A stretch of 64,000 bases of DNA from Cnuella takakiae (GCF_001953305.1 NZ_MTFE01000010.1:2575716-2639715), one strand, 5' to 3'. Shown: positions 41,756 to 51,048, counted from the stretch's first letter. The notes: generated by a model not told the origin, from the letters alone. Made by a program: numbers and translations.

Positions 41756-44266
41756 ATGAGTTCCAAGAAGACGAACTACGAACACGTGCAAACGGACACC
41801 GGCATCAACGGCCAGTATAAAACCTGGTTCCTGGATTATGCCTCTTACGTGATCCTGGAGCGTGCCGTACCTGCCGTTGAAGATGGTTTGAAACCCGTAC
41901 AACGCCGTATCCTCCACGCCATGAAGGAAATGGACGATGGCCGCTTTAACAAAGTAGCCAACGTTATTGGACAAACCATGCAGTACCACCCGCACGGTGA
42001 TGCCTCTATTGGCGATGCGCTGGTGAACATGGGCCAGAAGGACCTGCTGATTGATACCCAGGGCAACTGGGGTGATATCCGCACCGGCGACGATGCCGCC
42101 GCGCCCCGTTATATTGAAGGCCGCCTGAGTAAGTTTGGTTTGGAGGTATTATTTAATCCTAAAACCACCAACTGGCAGCTCAGCTACGATGGCCGTAAAA
42201 ACGAGCCCATCACCCTTCCGGTAAAATTTCCCCTGCTGCTGGCGCATGGTGCCGAAGGCATTGCAGTGGGTTTGGCTACCAAAATTTTACCCCACAACTT
42301 TTGCGAGTTGTGCGACGCTGCCATAAAATACCTGAAAGGAAAACCATTTGCGCTCTACCCCGACTTCCTTACCGGGGCAATGGTTGATGTTACCGATTAC
42401 AACGATGGCCGCCGTGGTGGCCGCGTAAAAGTGCGGGCACACATCGAGGAGCTGGATAAGAAAACCCTCCTGATCAAGAGTGTACCTTATGGCGTGACCA
42501 CATCGGCGCTTATCGACAGCATCGTAAAAGCCAACGACCAGGGTAAAATCAAGATCAAAAAGGTAGTGGATAATACTGCTGCTGAAGTGGAGCTGCAGGT
42601 GGACCTGGCGCCCGGCATTTCACCCGATATCACCATCGATGCGCTGTACAAGTTCACCGATTGCGAAATCTCCATTTCACCCAACCTCTGTGTCATCATC
42701 GACCAGAAACCACACTTCGTGGGTGCAAGCCAGATGCTGCGTACTTCGGTAGACAATACCAAGAACCTGCTGCAAATGGAACTCCAGATCAAGTTCGGTG
42801 AGCTGCAGGAAAAATGGCACTACACCTCACTGGAAAAGATCTTCTTTGAGCAGGGCATCTATAAGGAGCTGGAGAAAAAGCACGAGACCTGGGAAAAGGT
42901 GATCGAGGCAATTGGAAAAGGGTTTGAACCCTTCCGTAAAAACCTGCGCCGCGATATTACCCGCGAAGACATCCTGAAGCTTACCGAAAAGCCGGTACGC
43001 CGCATTTACCGACTAGACATTGCCGAACTGGACGCCCAGATCAAGAACCTGGAAGCGGAGATCCGCCAGGTGAATTACGACCTGGAGCACCTCAACGAAT
43101 ACACCATCGCCTGGTTTGAAAGCCTGCTGAAAAAGTATGGCAAAGGCAAAGAGCGCAAAAGCGAGATCAAGGTATTTGAAGTGATCGAGGCCAAGCACGT
43201 TGCCATTGCCAATACCCGCCTGTATGTAAACTGGCAGGAAGGCTTTATTGGTACCGCGCTGAAGAAGGACGAGTTCCTGGTGGAATGCTCCGATCTCGAC
43301 GATATCATTGCCTTTACACGCCGCGGGCACATGAAAGTGGTGAAAGTTTCCGATAAGGTATTCATCGGTAAGGACATCATCTATGCTGCCGTTTTCCGCA
43401 AGGGCGATGAGCGCACCACCTACAACATGTTGTACACCGATGGTGAAACCGGTACCTCCTATGCCAAGCGTTTTAATGTTACCGGTATTACCCGCGATAA
43501 GGAATACGACCTTACCAAGGGGCACGAAAAGAGCAAGGTGCACTACTTTACTGCCAACCCCAACGGCGAAGCGGAAGTAGTGCGGGTGCTGCTGAGTCCC
43601 AACTGCACGGCCAAGAAAAAGGAACTGGACTTTTACTTTGAAGAACTGGAAATTAAAAGCCGTTCCTCGATGGGTAACCAGGTAACCAAGTATCCCGTTC
43701 GTTCAGTTAAGTTCAAAGAGGCTGGTGTAGCTACTTTGGGCAGCATCAAGCTTTGGTTTGATGATAAATTCGGCCGCCTCAACCACGATGGCAAAGGCAT
43801 CGAGCTGGGGTCGTTCAGTGCTGAAGACCGGGTAATGCTGATTTATACCGATGGTACGTACGAGATCACCGACCAGGAACTGACCCAACGGTTTAACCCT
43901 GAGGAAGTGATGCTGGTGGAGAAATATGACCCTGAGCATGTGATCACCGCCATTTACCTGGACAATGACAAAGGCCAGTACAACGTGAAGCGTTTCCGGA
44001 TTGAAACCAACACCTTGCGCCAGCGCTTTATGTTTATAAAAGAAGGCAAAGGCAATATCCTGGAAGCCGTGAGCACCGAAGGCAAGCCCACCCTCATCGT
44101 TGAGCAGGGTAAAGGTTCGATGGCCCGACGCAGCAAGTACAAGATCGCCGATATGGTGGATGTTACCGGCTGGAAGGCTGTAGGTGCCAAACTGATCGAC
44201 TTCAGCAAGAATGTGCTGATGGAGTGGGAAGTGCCAGCAGAAACAGCTCAGAACTCTCTGTTTTAA
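41756..44266 (+). CDS. parC: DNA topoisomerase IV subunit A
   Basis: 836 residues. The breakage-reunion domain shows the winged-helix start (YASYVILERAVPAVEDGLKP), the active-site Tyr119 in AAAPRYIEGR, and the tower and coiled-coil region to about residue 480. The C-terminal part is a beta-pinwheel-like DNA-binding domain that is less repetitive than in GyrA and lacks a clear GyrA box, supporting the ParC call. It pairs with the parE gene two genes upstream. A strong terminator follows 20 bp after the stop codon. Confidence 0.92.
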   Translation: MSSKKTNYEHVQTDTGINGQYKTWFLDYASYVILERAVPAVEDGLKPVQRRILHAMKEMDDGRFNKVANVIGQTMQYHPHGDASIGDALVNMGQKDLLIDTQGNWGDIRTGDDAAAPRYIEGRLSKFGLEVLFNPKTTNWQLSYDGRKNEPITLPVKFPLLLAHGAEGIAVGLATKILPHNFCELCDAAIKYLKGKPFALYPDFLTGAMVDVTDYNDGRRGGRVKVRAHIEELDKKTLLIKSVPYGVTTSALIDSIVKANDQGKIKIKKVVDNTAAEVELQVDLAPGISPDITIDALYKFTDCEISISPNLCVIIDQKPHFVGASQMLRTSVDNTKNLLQMELQIKFGELQEKWHYTSLEKIFFEQGIYKELEKKHETWEKVIEAIGKGFEPFRKNLRRDITREDILKLTEKPVRRIYRLDIAELDAQIKNLEAEIRQVNYDLEHLNEYTIAWFESLLKKYGKGKERKSEIKVFEVIEAKHVAIANTRLYVNWQEGFIGTALKKDEFLVECSDLDDIIAFTRRGHMKVVKVSDKVFIGKDIIYAAVFRKGDERTTYNMLYTDGETGTSYAKRFNVTGITRDKEYDLTKGHEKSKVHYFTANPNGEAEVVRVLLSPNCTAKKKELDFYFEELEIKSRSSMGNQVTKYPVRSVKFKEAGVATLGSIKLWFDDKFGRLNHDGKGIELGSFSAEDRVMLIYTDGTYEITDQELTQRFNPEEVMLVEKYDPEHVITAIYLDNDKGQYNVKRFRIETNTLRQRFMFIKEGKGNILEAVSTEGKPTLIVEQGKGSMARRSKYKIADMVDVTGWKAVGAKLIDFSKNVLMEWEVPAETAQNSLF

Positions 44267-44285
44267 ACTTGCCAATCATAAACAA

Positions 44286-44319
44286 CAAAAGGGACGCAAC
44301 TTTGCTTGCGTCCCTTTTG
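44286..44319 (+). terminator. intrinsic terminator after parC
   Basis: 14-bp perfect stem (44286-44299 with 44306-44319), loop CTTTGC, T-rich 3' arm. Confidence 0.9.
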
Positions 44320-44331
44320 CATTTTACCGGT

Positions 44332-44859
44332 ATGATACCCATCGACTTTACACACATTGACTACCTGCGTAGTGGAAACCTGCGTCAACAAGAGGCTTAT
44401 ACTGCACTAAGCACCATCGGCATAATGGACTTGCTGGGGTCTTATATGCCTTTGCTGGCCGGTACCATTCCTTTAGGTATTGATGTTCCGGGCAGCGACT
44501 CGGATATATTGTGTTACAGGACAGATGGGGATGGTTTTGCCACTACATTGCGTCAACACTTCGGGCATTATAAAGGCTTTGCTATTGACCATGTTCAAAC
44601 AATGCAAGGTCTTGCCACGACGGCTTGTTTTATAGCACATGGATTTACCATTGAAGTGTTTGGCCAGGCGGTGCCGTCACAGGAGCAATTGGGCTACCGC
44701 CATATGTTGGTCGAACACCGTTTGTTAGAGGAACATGGTCCGGTGTTTCGCCAGCAAATTATAAATCTGAAAATATCTGGATTGAAAACAGAGCCGGCAT
44801 TTGCACAGGTACTTGGTTTATCCGGTGATCCTTACCAGGCTTTACTTGAACTTGAGTAG
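44332..44859 (+). CDS. DUF4269 nucleotidyltransferase-like protein
   Basis: 175 residues from ATG 44332; longer in-frame starts would run back through the parC terminator. The fold is nucleotidyltransferase-like: IPLGIDVPGSDSDILCY gives the GS-x-x-D-x-D-like acidic pair, followed by a conserved FTIEVFGQAVPSQEQLGYRH block typical of DUF4269. The reaction is unknown, with transfer of a nucleotide to a small molecule or RNA being the analogy. It stands alone between two strong terminators. Confidence 0.82.
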   Translation: MIPIDFTHIDYLRSGNLRQQEAYTALSTIGIMDLLGSYMPLLAGTIPLGIDVPGSDSDILCYRTDGDGFATTLRQHFGHYKGFAIDHVQTMQGLATTACFIAHGFTIEVFGQAVPSQEQLGYRHMLVEHRLLEEHGPVFRQQIINLKISGLKTEPAFAQVLGLSGDPYQALLELE

Positions 44860-44880
44860 CTCCATCAATTTGGCTGTTGC

Positions 44881-44918
44881 AAAAAGCCCGCATCCGGCTA
44901 CCGGAAGCGGGCTTTTTG
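44881..44918 (+). terminator. intrinsic terminator after the DUF4269 gene
   Basis: Stem AAAAAGCCCGC-n-TCCGG with CCGGA-n-GCGGGCTTTTT, loop CTA. Confidence 0.9.
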
Positions 44919-44946
44919 TTTAATTTTTGATGAAATGGTGGTTAAA

Positions 44947-44993
44947 AGCTCCTCCCACCGGGAGGTGTTTGGGGTGGGCTATGGGGGCGGGCT
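44947..44993. repeat. C/G-rich intergenic hairpin repeat
   Basis: CTCCTCCC-ACCG-GGAGG followed by GGGGTGGGC and GGGGGCGGGC runs, ending just before the stop codon of the minus-strand dehydrogenase gene. It is loosely related to the CCCCCTGTCC repeats at 54783 and 57752. Confidence 0.5.
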
Positions 44994-44995
44994 TT

Positions 44996-46228
44996 TTACT
45001 TTTTCCCGATTCGGTACAGCCTGCCCTCATCTGTCACCGTGTACAGGGCACCATCTTTTCCCTGGGTAATGTCCCGGAAACGCTGGTTCTCACCAGCCAG
45101 TAATCGCTCTTCACCCACCACTTTATTGTCCCTGATCACCAGGCGGGCAATATGTTTGCTGCTAAGGCCTGTAATAAAAAGGTTGTTATTCCATTCTGCT
45201 ATTCCATCGCTGTTGTAAAAGGTCATGCCGCTGGGCGAGAGCACAGGATCCCAATAGTACACTGGTTGTTCCAGGCCTTCTTTTTGGGTAATGCCTTCAC
45301 CCACCTTTTGCCCACTGTATTCCAGGCCATAACCGATAGTGGGCCAGCCGTAATTTTTACCAGGCTGTATGCGGTTGATCTCATCGCCGCCACGCGGGCC
45401 CATTTCACTTTCCCACAAATCGCCGGTTGTAGGATGAAGGGCAAGGCCCTGCGGGTTGCGGTGCCCCAAAGAGTAAAACTCCGGCCTTTGCTGGCTGATG
45501 GTTGGATTGCCGGGTGCCGGTTGCCCTTCCTTGGTAATCCGGATGATTTTACCCAATCCTGAAGCGGGGTCCTGGGCCTGCGGCCTTGTTGCCAGGTCGG
45601 AGCGTTCACCGGTGCTGATGATCAGGTTGCCGGTGCCATCCACCACAATACGGCCGCCATAGTGCATGGTGCCATTGTAAGCAGGCCCTGCCCGGTAGAT
45701 CACGGTAGCGTTTTCTATTTGCTGTTCATTATCCGACAGACGCCCTTTGGCAACAGCGGTCAGGTTACCCTCCTGCACCGGCTCGGAAAATACCCAGTAC
45801 ACCATGCGGTTGGCCGTAAACTGCGGGTCAACGGTCAGACCAAGCAAACCACCCTGCCCGCGATCATCTACAGCAGGTATTCCGGTAATGGAGGGTCCGA
45901 GTTGCCCTTGGGTGGTGGCAATGCGCATGGTTCCGCTTTTCTCTGTGATCAGTAACCTGCCATCCGGTAAGGTAGTGATACCCCAGGGGCGGCTTAAAGC
46001 ACTATTGAGCAGCTTGCCTTCATATGCGGTTTGGGTAGTTACACTGCCAATCCGGGTTTGCCCTGGAAATGCGGGCTGGTAGGAGGTGTTGGGCGGACTT
46101 GTTTCCACCGGGGCGCCAGTTGCCGGTGGAGGGGTGTTGTTATCATCATTCCTGCGCGAATGGGAGTTACAGGATTGCAACAGCAATCCGCCAGCTCCAA
46201 GAAGTACCCATAAATGCCATTTATACAC
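44996..46228 (-). CDS. PQQ-type glucose/sorbosone dehydrogenase lipoprotein
   Basis: 410 residues. The start is a GTG at 46228; an in-frame TAA closes the frame four codons upstream, and the GTG gives a proper lipoprotein signal (lipobox LLQSC). After a Pro/Thr/Asn-rich linker to about residue 70, a six-bladed soluble glucose dehydrogenase-like propeller fills the rest (SRPWGITTLPDGRLLITE, DDRGQGGLLGLTVDPQF, GHRNPQGLALHP, GPRGGDEINRI). It resembles the aldose sugar dehydrogenase YliI type and would oxidise sugars in the periplasm with PQQ. Unlike the protein at 7737-11492 it has no heme domain. Confidence 0.92.
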   Translation of the reverse strand: MYKWHLWVLLGAGGLLLQSCNSHSRRNDDNNTPPPATGAPVETSPPNTSYQPAFPGQTRIGSVTTQTAYEGKLLNSALSRPWGITTLPDGRLLITEKSGTMRIATTQGQLGPSITGIPAVDDRGQGGLLGLTVDPQFTANRMVYWVFSEPVQEGNLTAVAKGRLSDNEQQIENATVIYRAGPAYNGTMHYGGRIVVDGTGNLIISTGERSDLATRPQAQDPASGLGKIIRITKEGQPAPGNPTISQQRPEFYSLGHRNPQGLALHPTTGDLWESEMGPRGGDEINRIQPGKNYGWPTIGYGLEYSGQKVGEGITQKEGLEQPVYYWDPVLSPSGMTFYNSDGIAEWNNNLFITGLSSKHIARLVIRDNKVVGEERLLAGENQRFRDITQGKDGALYTVTDEGRLYRIGKK

Positions 46229-46402
46229 TACTGATTATTTTAAAGTGACTACCGTTAACCAGCAGAAAAAATAATACCATTCTTGGCAACAGCAGGATAG
46301 CACCACAGCAGTTTCTTTCTGCTGGCTCTTGCAGGAACTGTTACTCTTTTCCTTTTGCAGCAAAATAGATGGCCCTGGAAGTTCTGTTTTACCAGCCATG
46401 GC

Positions 46403-47938
46403 TCAGCTTTCTGTACCCACCCTGTATTCGGGGTCTTCCGCAATGTTTACTTCAATAACCTTTTCTGCGTCTGCCAGCAGTTTACGGCAGTCGGCACTCA
46501 GGTGACGAAGGCGTAGTTGCTTACCTGCTATTAAGTATTTTTTGGTGAGTTTATTTAAAGCTTCAATAGCACTCATATCCATTATCCGGCTGTCCTTAAA
46601 ATCGATAATGACCTCATCAGGGTCGCCTGTTACATCAAACTTTTCCTGGAAAGCAGTAACAGATCCAAAAAACAGCGGACCGTATAATTCATAATGTTTT
46701 ACACCCTGACTGTCGAGGTACTTACGTGCCCGGATGCGTTTGGCACTTTCCCAGGCAAAAACAAGGGCAGCGATAATTACGCCTACCAGAACGGCGAGCG
46801 CCAGGTTGTGCAGCCAAACGGTTATTACTGCCACCAGGATGCCCGTGAAAACATCATGTCGGGGCATTTTGTTGATGACCTTAAGGCTTGCCCACTCAAA
46901 AGTGCCAATAGCAACCATGATCATGACGCCAGTAAGAGCTGCCATGGGCAGTCGTTCAATTACCGGTGCGCCAAACAAAACGACCGCAAGGATGGCGAGT
47001 GCACCAACAATCCCGGCAAGACGGGCACGGGAGCCAGCTGAAAGGTTTACAAATGTCTGGGCAATCATTGCGCAGCCTCCCATTCCGGTAAACAACCCAT
47101 TAAGCATGTTGGCAGTTCCCTGGGCCAGGCATTCCCTTTTACCATTGCCCTTATTACCGGAAATTTCATCCACCAGGTTTAGGGTCAGCAGTGTTTCGAT
47201 GAGGCCCACACCTGCCATAATCAAGGCATAGGGGAACACCACTTCAAGGGTATGCCAGTTGAGCGGAACCTGGGGCAGGTGAAAAGGAGGGAAGCCTCCG
47301 CTAACAGTGGCAATATCCCTGACCGTTTTAGTATCGATGCCCAGCATCAGTACCAGCAAAAAAACAATGATAATGGCACCCAGGGAGGCAGGGATCTTTT
47401 TGGTGATGCGCGGAAATACCAGTACCAGCACAATGGTTAACGCTACAAGGACTGCCATGGTCCATAATGCTGCACCGGAAAGCCAAACGGTTTGTCCATT
47501 TGCTATTGTTTTAAATTGCTCCAGTTGTGCCAGGAAAATTATAATAGCCAGGCCGTTTACAAAACCGTACATCACCGGCTGGGGTACCAACCTGATAAAT
47601 TTGGTTAGTTTAAAGATACCTACCAACACCTGCTGCACACCTGCCAGCAGTACCGCTGCAAATACATAGTCGATCCCATGGCTATTCATCAGTGCGATAA
47701 GCACCACCGCTGTTGCCCCCGCACCACCTGATATCATGCCCGGACGTCCTCCGAAAATGGCCGTTACAAGCCCCATAATGAAGGCTGCATATAATCCTGT
47801 CAGGGGTGGAAAACCAGCCAGGATCGCAAAGGAAAGAGATTCCGGTATCATGGTCATGGCCACAGTAAGCCCGGCCATGACCTCTGTTTTTAGATTTACC
47901 TGCTGCCGAAAATCAAAGAGATGTAAAATAGCCTTCAT
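46403..47938 (-). CDS. SulP-family anion transporter with STAS domain
   Basis: 511 residues. ATG 47938 is preferred to 48067 because a TACCTTTG promoter box (48002-48009) lies between them. About 11-14 membrane segments (for example EVMAGLTVAMTMIPESLSFA, the SulP signature, and LIETLLTLNLVDEI) are followed by a cytoplasmic STAS domain (about 410-500; VIIDFKDSRIMDMSAIEALN). The family moves sulfate, bicarbonate or dicarboxylates; the substrate is not decided by sequence, and no carbonic anhydrase gene is adjacent. Confidence 0.92.
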   Translation of the reverse strand: MKAILHLFDFRQQVNLKTEVMAGLTVAMTMIPESLSFAILAGFPPLTGLYAAFIMGLVTAIFGGRPGMISGGAGATAVVLIALMNSHGIDYVFAAVLLAGVQQVLVGIFKLTKFIRLVPQPVMYGFVNGLAIIIFLAQLEQFKTIANGQTVWLSGAALWTMAVLVALTIVLVLVFPRITKKIPASLGAIIIVFLLVLMLGIDTKTVRDIATVSGGFPPFHLPQVPLNWHTLEVVFPYALIMAGVGLIETLLTLNLVDEISGNKGNGKRECLAQGTANMLNGLFTGMGGCAMIAQTFVNLSAGSRARLAGIVGALAILAVVLFGAPVIERLPMAALTGVMIMVAIGTFEWASLKVINKMPRHDVFTGILVAVITVWLHNLALAVLVGVIIAALVFAWESAKRIRARKYLDSQGVKHYELYGPLFFGSVTAFQEKFDVTGDPDEVIIDFKDSRIMDMSAIEALNKLTKKYLIAGKQLRLRHLSADCRKLLADAEKVIEVNIAEDPEYRVGTES

Positions 47939-48001
47939 GCTTTGCTTGCAATTAATGGGCGTTCCGGGCCTGAAGAGGGGCCGGAGCCAGGATAAAGTGG
48001 G

Positions 48002-48009
48002 CAAAGGTA
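48002..48009 (-). promoter_or_regulatory. -7 box of the SulP gene
   Basis: TACCTTTG on the minus strand, 63 nt before ATG 47938. It rules against the farther start. Confidence 0.52.
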
Positions 48010-48094
48010 GGAAAGCACACAGGACGGTACGTTCACAGAAACTTGTCCCTAGAATAAGAATGGGCACACGGGCAGCGATTCTGCGGGCACCGCT

Positions 48095-49033
48095 TTAGGG
48101 AGTGGCTGCCTTCTTTTTGCGTATCCGCACAGTCGCACTTTTTTCCAGGTTGCTGGACAGGCGGATATCGTGGCGCTTATTGCCATCATACACAATCATC
48201 AGCGAAGTGTTGGGCGCAATCCGGCCCAGGTTATCGGCAAACATGGTCACTTCGTTGAACTCCTTGGAAGGGTCGAGGCCTATTTTAAATTGAATGGCTT
48301 TTGCAGAAAGCAGGCGGTTGAAGGAAAGCAGCTGGTCGTTGAAGAACACAGAAATAGAGTCGCCATCCACTTCGCCATTATCGTAAAAATTCACCAGCAC
48401 CGAGTCGCTGGTAACCTCAATTTCATTTTGCACCTCTTTCACCCGTCCCCTGAACTGGTTGGTCACCACGTAGTTTACTACGGGCCGCTGGAGGATGGTT
48501 GCGGCCACCAGCGTATCCGCTTCACCCGGTTGCCACAAGGCATAGCTTTCCCGCTTCCTGCGGATATCAGCATAAACGGAATCGAGGTTCTTGCTGGCTT
48601 CTTCATCCAGCGCCATATCCAGGAAAATTTCGGGGCAGGTATTGCGGTATTGCGACTGTCCCACAAAGCGACCATCCAAGTTGGAGCCCTCGCGGCTTAC
48701 CCGCAGGGTGCCCACAAAGTCCATCATACAATCTACTTCAAAACTGGCGGTAGAGCCATGATAGGTGAGGGCCAGATTGGGAATACGCAGCTGCCGGGTA
48801 GTAGTATTGTATGTGCCTTTCAAGGGTATGCTGCGAAAGCTGTTGCGGAAATAATAATTCATCACCCCTGATACCGTGCTGCCGTTCTGTTCCACTACCA
48901 CTTCCATCGAGTAGTTGTTGGTAGAGCCACCATTGCGCACATTGGCGGTGCCGTACCAAAAGCCTACAACTTTATTTTGGCCTTGGGCAAAATAAGAACA
49001 GGCAAGGAGGAGCAGGGTCGCAATCCGTTTCAT
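48095..49033 (-). CDS. hypothetical secreted protein (312 aa)
   Basis: Not recognised as a named family. Signal peptide (KRIATLLLLACSYFAQGQ), then a beta-rich N-terminal half (VVGFWYGTANV, SGVMNYYFRNSF, GTLRVSREGSNLDGRFVGQ) that reads like a small lipocalin-like or jelly-roll barrel, and a C-terminal half (about 180-312) with EIEVTSDSVLVNFYDNGEVD, GDSISVFFNDQ and APNTSLMIVYDGNKRHDI, similar in style to periplasmic domains of Bacteroidota membrane proteins. The tail is basic (RIRKKKAATP). It is a single gene between SulP and smpB. Confidence 0.72.
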   Translation of the reverse strand: MKRIATLLLLACSYFAQGQNKVVGFWYGTANVRNGGSTNNYSMEVVVEQNGSTVSGVMNYYFRNSFRSIPLKGTYNTTTRQLRIPNLALTYHGSTASFEVDCMMDFVGTLRVSREGSNLDGRFVGQSQYRNTCPEIFLDMALDEEASKNLDSVYADIRRKRESYALWQPGEADTLVAATILQRPVVNYVVTNQFRGRVKEVQNEIEVTSDSVLVNFYDNGEVDGDSISVFFNDQLLSFNRLLSAKAIQFKIGLDPSKEFNEVTMFADNLGRIAPNTSLMIVYDGNKRHDIRLSSNLEKSATVRIRKKKAATP

Positions 49034-49182
49034 AGCGGTGGCTTGAGTTCGTTTGAAAATGGCTGGGTTGTAAAAACGGGGGGAAGGTACCTGAAATCAG
49101 CCGGAAACAGCTGCAATGGGGGTAAATGCGCAGGCGCCCTGAAAATGAGCGGCTTAGGTTTTGGGAAAACAGCAGGTTGGCG

Positions 49183-49617
49183 CTACTTGATGTATCGTTT
49201 TAATTCTCTTTCGGAATCGCGCTGCTTGATGCTTTCGCGTTTGTCGTGCAGCTTTTTACCCTTGCCCAGTCCAATCTCCATTTTCAGGAGGTTGTTTTCA
49301 TTAGAAAATATTCGGAGCGGGATGATGGTATAGCCTTTCTCCTTGATCTTGGCCTGGAGTTTCTTCAGCTCTTTTTTGTTGAGCAGCAGCTTGCGTTCGC
49401 GCAGCGGGTCGTGGTTGTTGAAGGTGCCGTGGCTGTATTCAGCAATATGGAGCGAACGGATAAAAAGTTCATCGCCATGAAAGATGCAATAGGCATCATT
49501 GAAGGAAGCCTTGCCTGCACGGAGGGATTTTACTTCCGTTCCGGTCAATACGATGCCGGCGACGTACCTGTCGTCGAAAAAGTATTCGTAAAAAGCGGAG
49601 CGGTTGCGTATATCCAT
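49183..49617 (-). CDS. smpB: SsrA-binding protein SmpB
   Basis: 144 residues, normal length. SmpB binds tmRNA and brings it to stalled ribosomes. Visible signatures are YFFDDRYVAGIVLTGTEVKS, LRAGKASFNDAYC, the conserved HIAEYSHGTFNNHDPLRERKLLL segment in two parts, and the basic C-terminal tail (KGKKLHDKRESIKQRDSERE) that mimics mRNA in the ribosome. No ssrA gene is in the window. It follows accD by 56 bp, a gap filled by a palindrome. Confidence 0.95.
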   Translation of the reverse strand: MDIRNRSAFYEYFFDDRYVAGIVLTGTEVKSLRAGKASFNDAYCIFHGDELFIRSLHIAEYSHGTFNNHDPLRERKLLLNKKELKKLQAKIKEKGYTIIPLRIFSNENNLLKMEIGLGKGKKLHDKRESIKQRDSERELKRYIK

Positions 49618-49632
49618 GGTAAGGCTGGTAAT

Positions 49633-49665
49633 ACACCTAACAGGCTTAGGAAACCTGTTAGGTGT
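49633..49665. repeat. dispersed palindrome (CAGG/CCTG family)
   Basis: 12-bp perfect stem ACACCTAACAGG with CCTGTTAGGTGT, loop of 9 nt, in the accD - smpB gap. There is no T run on the minus strand, so read-through into smpB is possible. Confidence 0.78.
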
Positions 49666-49673
49666 TTAAAAAA

Positions 49674-50588
49674 TTATCCTTTAAAAAGTGTGAGTACAGT
49701 AGCCAGTTTGTTTTTCAGTTCCTTACGGTCAACGATAAAATCGAGGAAGCCGTGCTCCAGGATAAACTCGCTGCGCTGGAAACCGGGCGGCAAATCTTTC
49801 TTGATGGTTTCTTTGATCACACGCGGACCGGCAAAACCAATCAAGGCTCCCGGTTCGGCGATGTTGAGGTCGCCAAGCATACCAAAGGAAGCCGAAATGC
49901 CACCAAAAGTAGGATCGGTAAGCATGGAAATATAAGGCAGTTGGGCATCGCTCAGTTGGGACAGCTTGCCGCTGGTTTTTGCCAGCTGCATCAACGAGAA
50001 GGCGCTTTCCATCATCCGGGCGCCCCCGCTTTTGCTGATCACCATGTAAGGCACTTTGTGCTCGATGCAGTAGTCAACAGCCCTGCTGAACTTCTCGCCC
50101 ATTACCGAACCCAGCGAACCACCAATGAACTCGAAGTCCATACAGGCTACCACCAGGTCCTGGCCGTTTACCTTACCATGCGCCACCCGCATGGCGTCCT
50201 TCAGGTCGGTTTTCGACCAGGACTCTTCCAGGCGTTTATGGTAGGGCTTCAAATCGGTAAAGCCCAGGAAATCCTTGGCGCGGATATTTTCAAAAAGCTC
50301 GGTAAACTCGGCGTTATCGAAGATGATATCGTAGTACTCAGAACTGCCTACGCGGTGGTGGTAATTACACTTGGGGCAAACAAAAAGCGCTTCCCTGAGC
50401 TCGCTCACCGTGCAGATATAATTGCACTCGGGGCATTTGCTCCAAAGGCCTTCAGGCGTTTCTTTTTTTTCCGATGAAGGCGTCAGGATGCCTTTTTTGA
50501 TGCGCTGGAACCAACGGGTCTTTGTCTCCTCGGTCTTTCCTTCCTCACCCGCTAGGTTGGCGTCAAAATCCTCAAATTGTTGAACCAT
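49674..50588 (-). CDS. accD: acetyl-CoA carboxylase carboxyltransferase subunit beta
   Basis: 304 residues from ATG 50588. A zinc ribbon with C52, C55, C71 and C74 (CPECNYICT, CPKCNYHHRV) precedes the carboxyltransferase (crotonase-like) domain with VVACMDFEFIGGSLGSVMGE, ISKSGGARMMES and AGPRVIKETIK, the glycine-rich regions that form the oxyanion holes. With AccA it transfers carboxyl from biotin to acetyl-CoA, the first step of fatty-acid synthesis. accA is not nearby, as is usual. Confidence 0.96.
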   Translation of the reverse strand: MVQQFEDFDANLAGEEGKTEETKTRWFQRIKKGILTPSSEKKETPEGLWSKCPECNYICTVSELREALFVCPKCNYHHRVGSSEYYDIIFDNAEFTELFENIRAKDFLGFTDLKPYHKRLEESWSKTDLKDAMRVAHGKVNGQDLVVACMDFEFIGGSLGSVMGEKFSRAVDYCIEHKVPYMVISKSGGARMMESAFSLMQLAKTSGKLSQLSDAQLPYISMLTDPTFGGISASFGMLGDLNIAEPGALIGFAGPRVIKETIKKDLPPGFQRSEFILEHGFLDFIVDRKELKNKLATVLTLFKG

Positions 50589-50607
50589 AATGGAAAATTG
50601 CTGACGG

Positions 50608-50615
50608 CAAATATA
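50608..50615 (-). promoter_or_regulatory. -7 box of accD
   Basis: TATATTTG on the minus strand, exact TAnnTTTG match, 19 nt before the start codon. Confidence 0.55.
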
Positions 50616-50624
50616 GGGCAATGT

Positions 50625-50756
50625 GGTAATTAGCTAATAAGCCAATGAAGCAATATGCTAATTAGCCAGGTAGCTATTGTGGTAAAAAGAAAATACAGGT
50701 TCATTCCGGTAATAAATATGGCATAAGTAACCTTATTTCTAATCACCAATTACCAT
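50625..50756. repeat. GT/AT-rich imperfect inverted repeat
   Basis: Units of GGTAATTAGCTAAT and GCTAATTAGCC on the left and ATCACCAATTACC on the right. Same style as the other GT-rich gaps. Apart from this and the accD promoter, the 250-bp gap has only the terminator below. Confidence 0.55.
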
Positions 50757-50811
50757 AAAAAACAGGTGCTCAAATCAAGGAACCCTTGTGGTTTACCCCA
50801 ATCTGAGCACC
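50757..50811 (-). terminator. terminator of the 69-aa gene
   Basis: Outer stem GGTGCTCA with TGAGCACC (50765-50772 and 50804-50811) and an inner CAAGG/CCTTG hairpin. On the minus strand it is followed by TTTTTTA. It supports the minus-strand gene at 50839 as real. Confidence 0.7.
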
Positions 50812-50838
50812 CGTATCCTTGCTGTAAGGCTTTTTATT

Positions 50839-51048
50839 TTACTCGCTGTTCCGGTCTGGCTGGCGGCCTTTCTTTTTCAGGTTGCCGGTCTTTGTTTCTT
50901 TCTTGTTGTGCGTTACATCATCACCTTTACTGTCCTGCTCTTCGTTTTTACGGCTATCCAGGTCGTCGCGGGTTTCGGGTCGTGGACGGTGTCCTGCCAT
51001 TTGTTTATTCTGCATGTTATTCATGCTGCGTGATCCTTTCATCGTCAT
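50839..51048 (-). CDS. small hydrophilic, probably disordered protein (69 aa)
   Basis: Very rich in Lys, Arg, Asp, Glu, Asn and Gln (for example TRDDLDSRKNEEQDSKGDD, HNKKETKTGNLKKKG), with no hydrophobic core or signal, hence predicted disordered. ATG 51048 or 51042. The opposite strand is also open and reads as a hydrophobic peptide, but the minus-strand frame has a matching terminator and resembles the other small hydrophilic proteins of the window. Function unknown; a stress-protective role is conceivable but unproven. Confidence 0.58.
   Translation of the reverse strand: MTMKGSRSMNNMQNKQMAGHRPRPETRDDLDSRKNEEQDSKGDDVTHNKKETKTGNLKKKGRQPDRNSE

Noticed and set aside
41293-41766. 157-codon minus-strand frame with basic, repetitive sequence
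   Set aside because: Its central part is produced by the CTTTGCG repeat cluster and the rest is antisense to the DUF1835 gene.
50788-51033. 81-codon hydrophobic frame on the plus strand that looks like a small membrane protein
   Set aside because: It is the mirror of the Lys/Asp/Glu-rich minus-strand frame, which has a matching terminator downstream; polar disordered coding sequences often give hydrophobic antisense frames.
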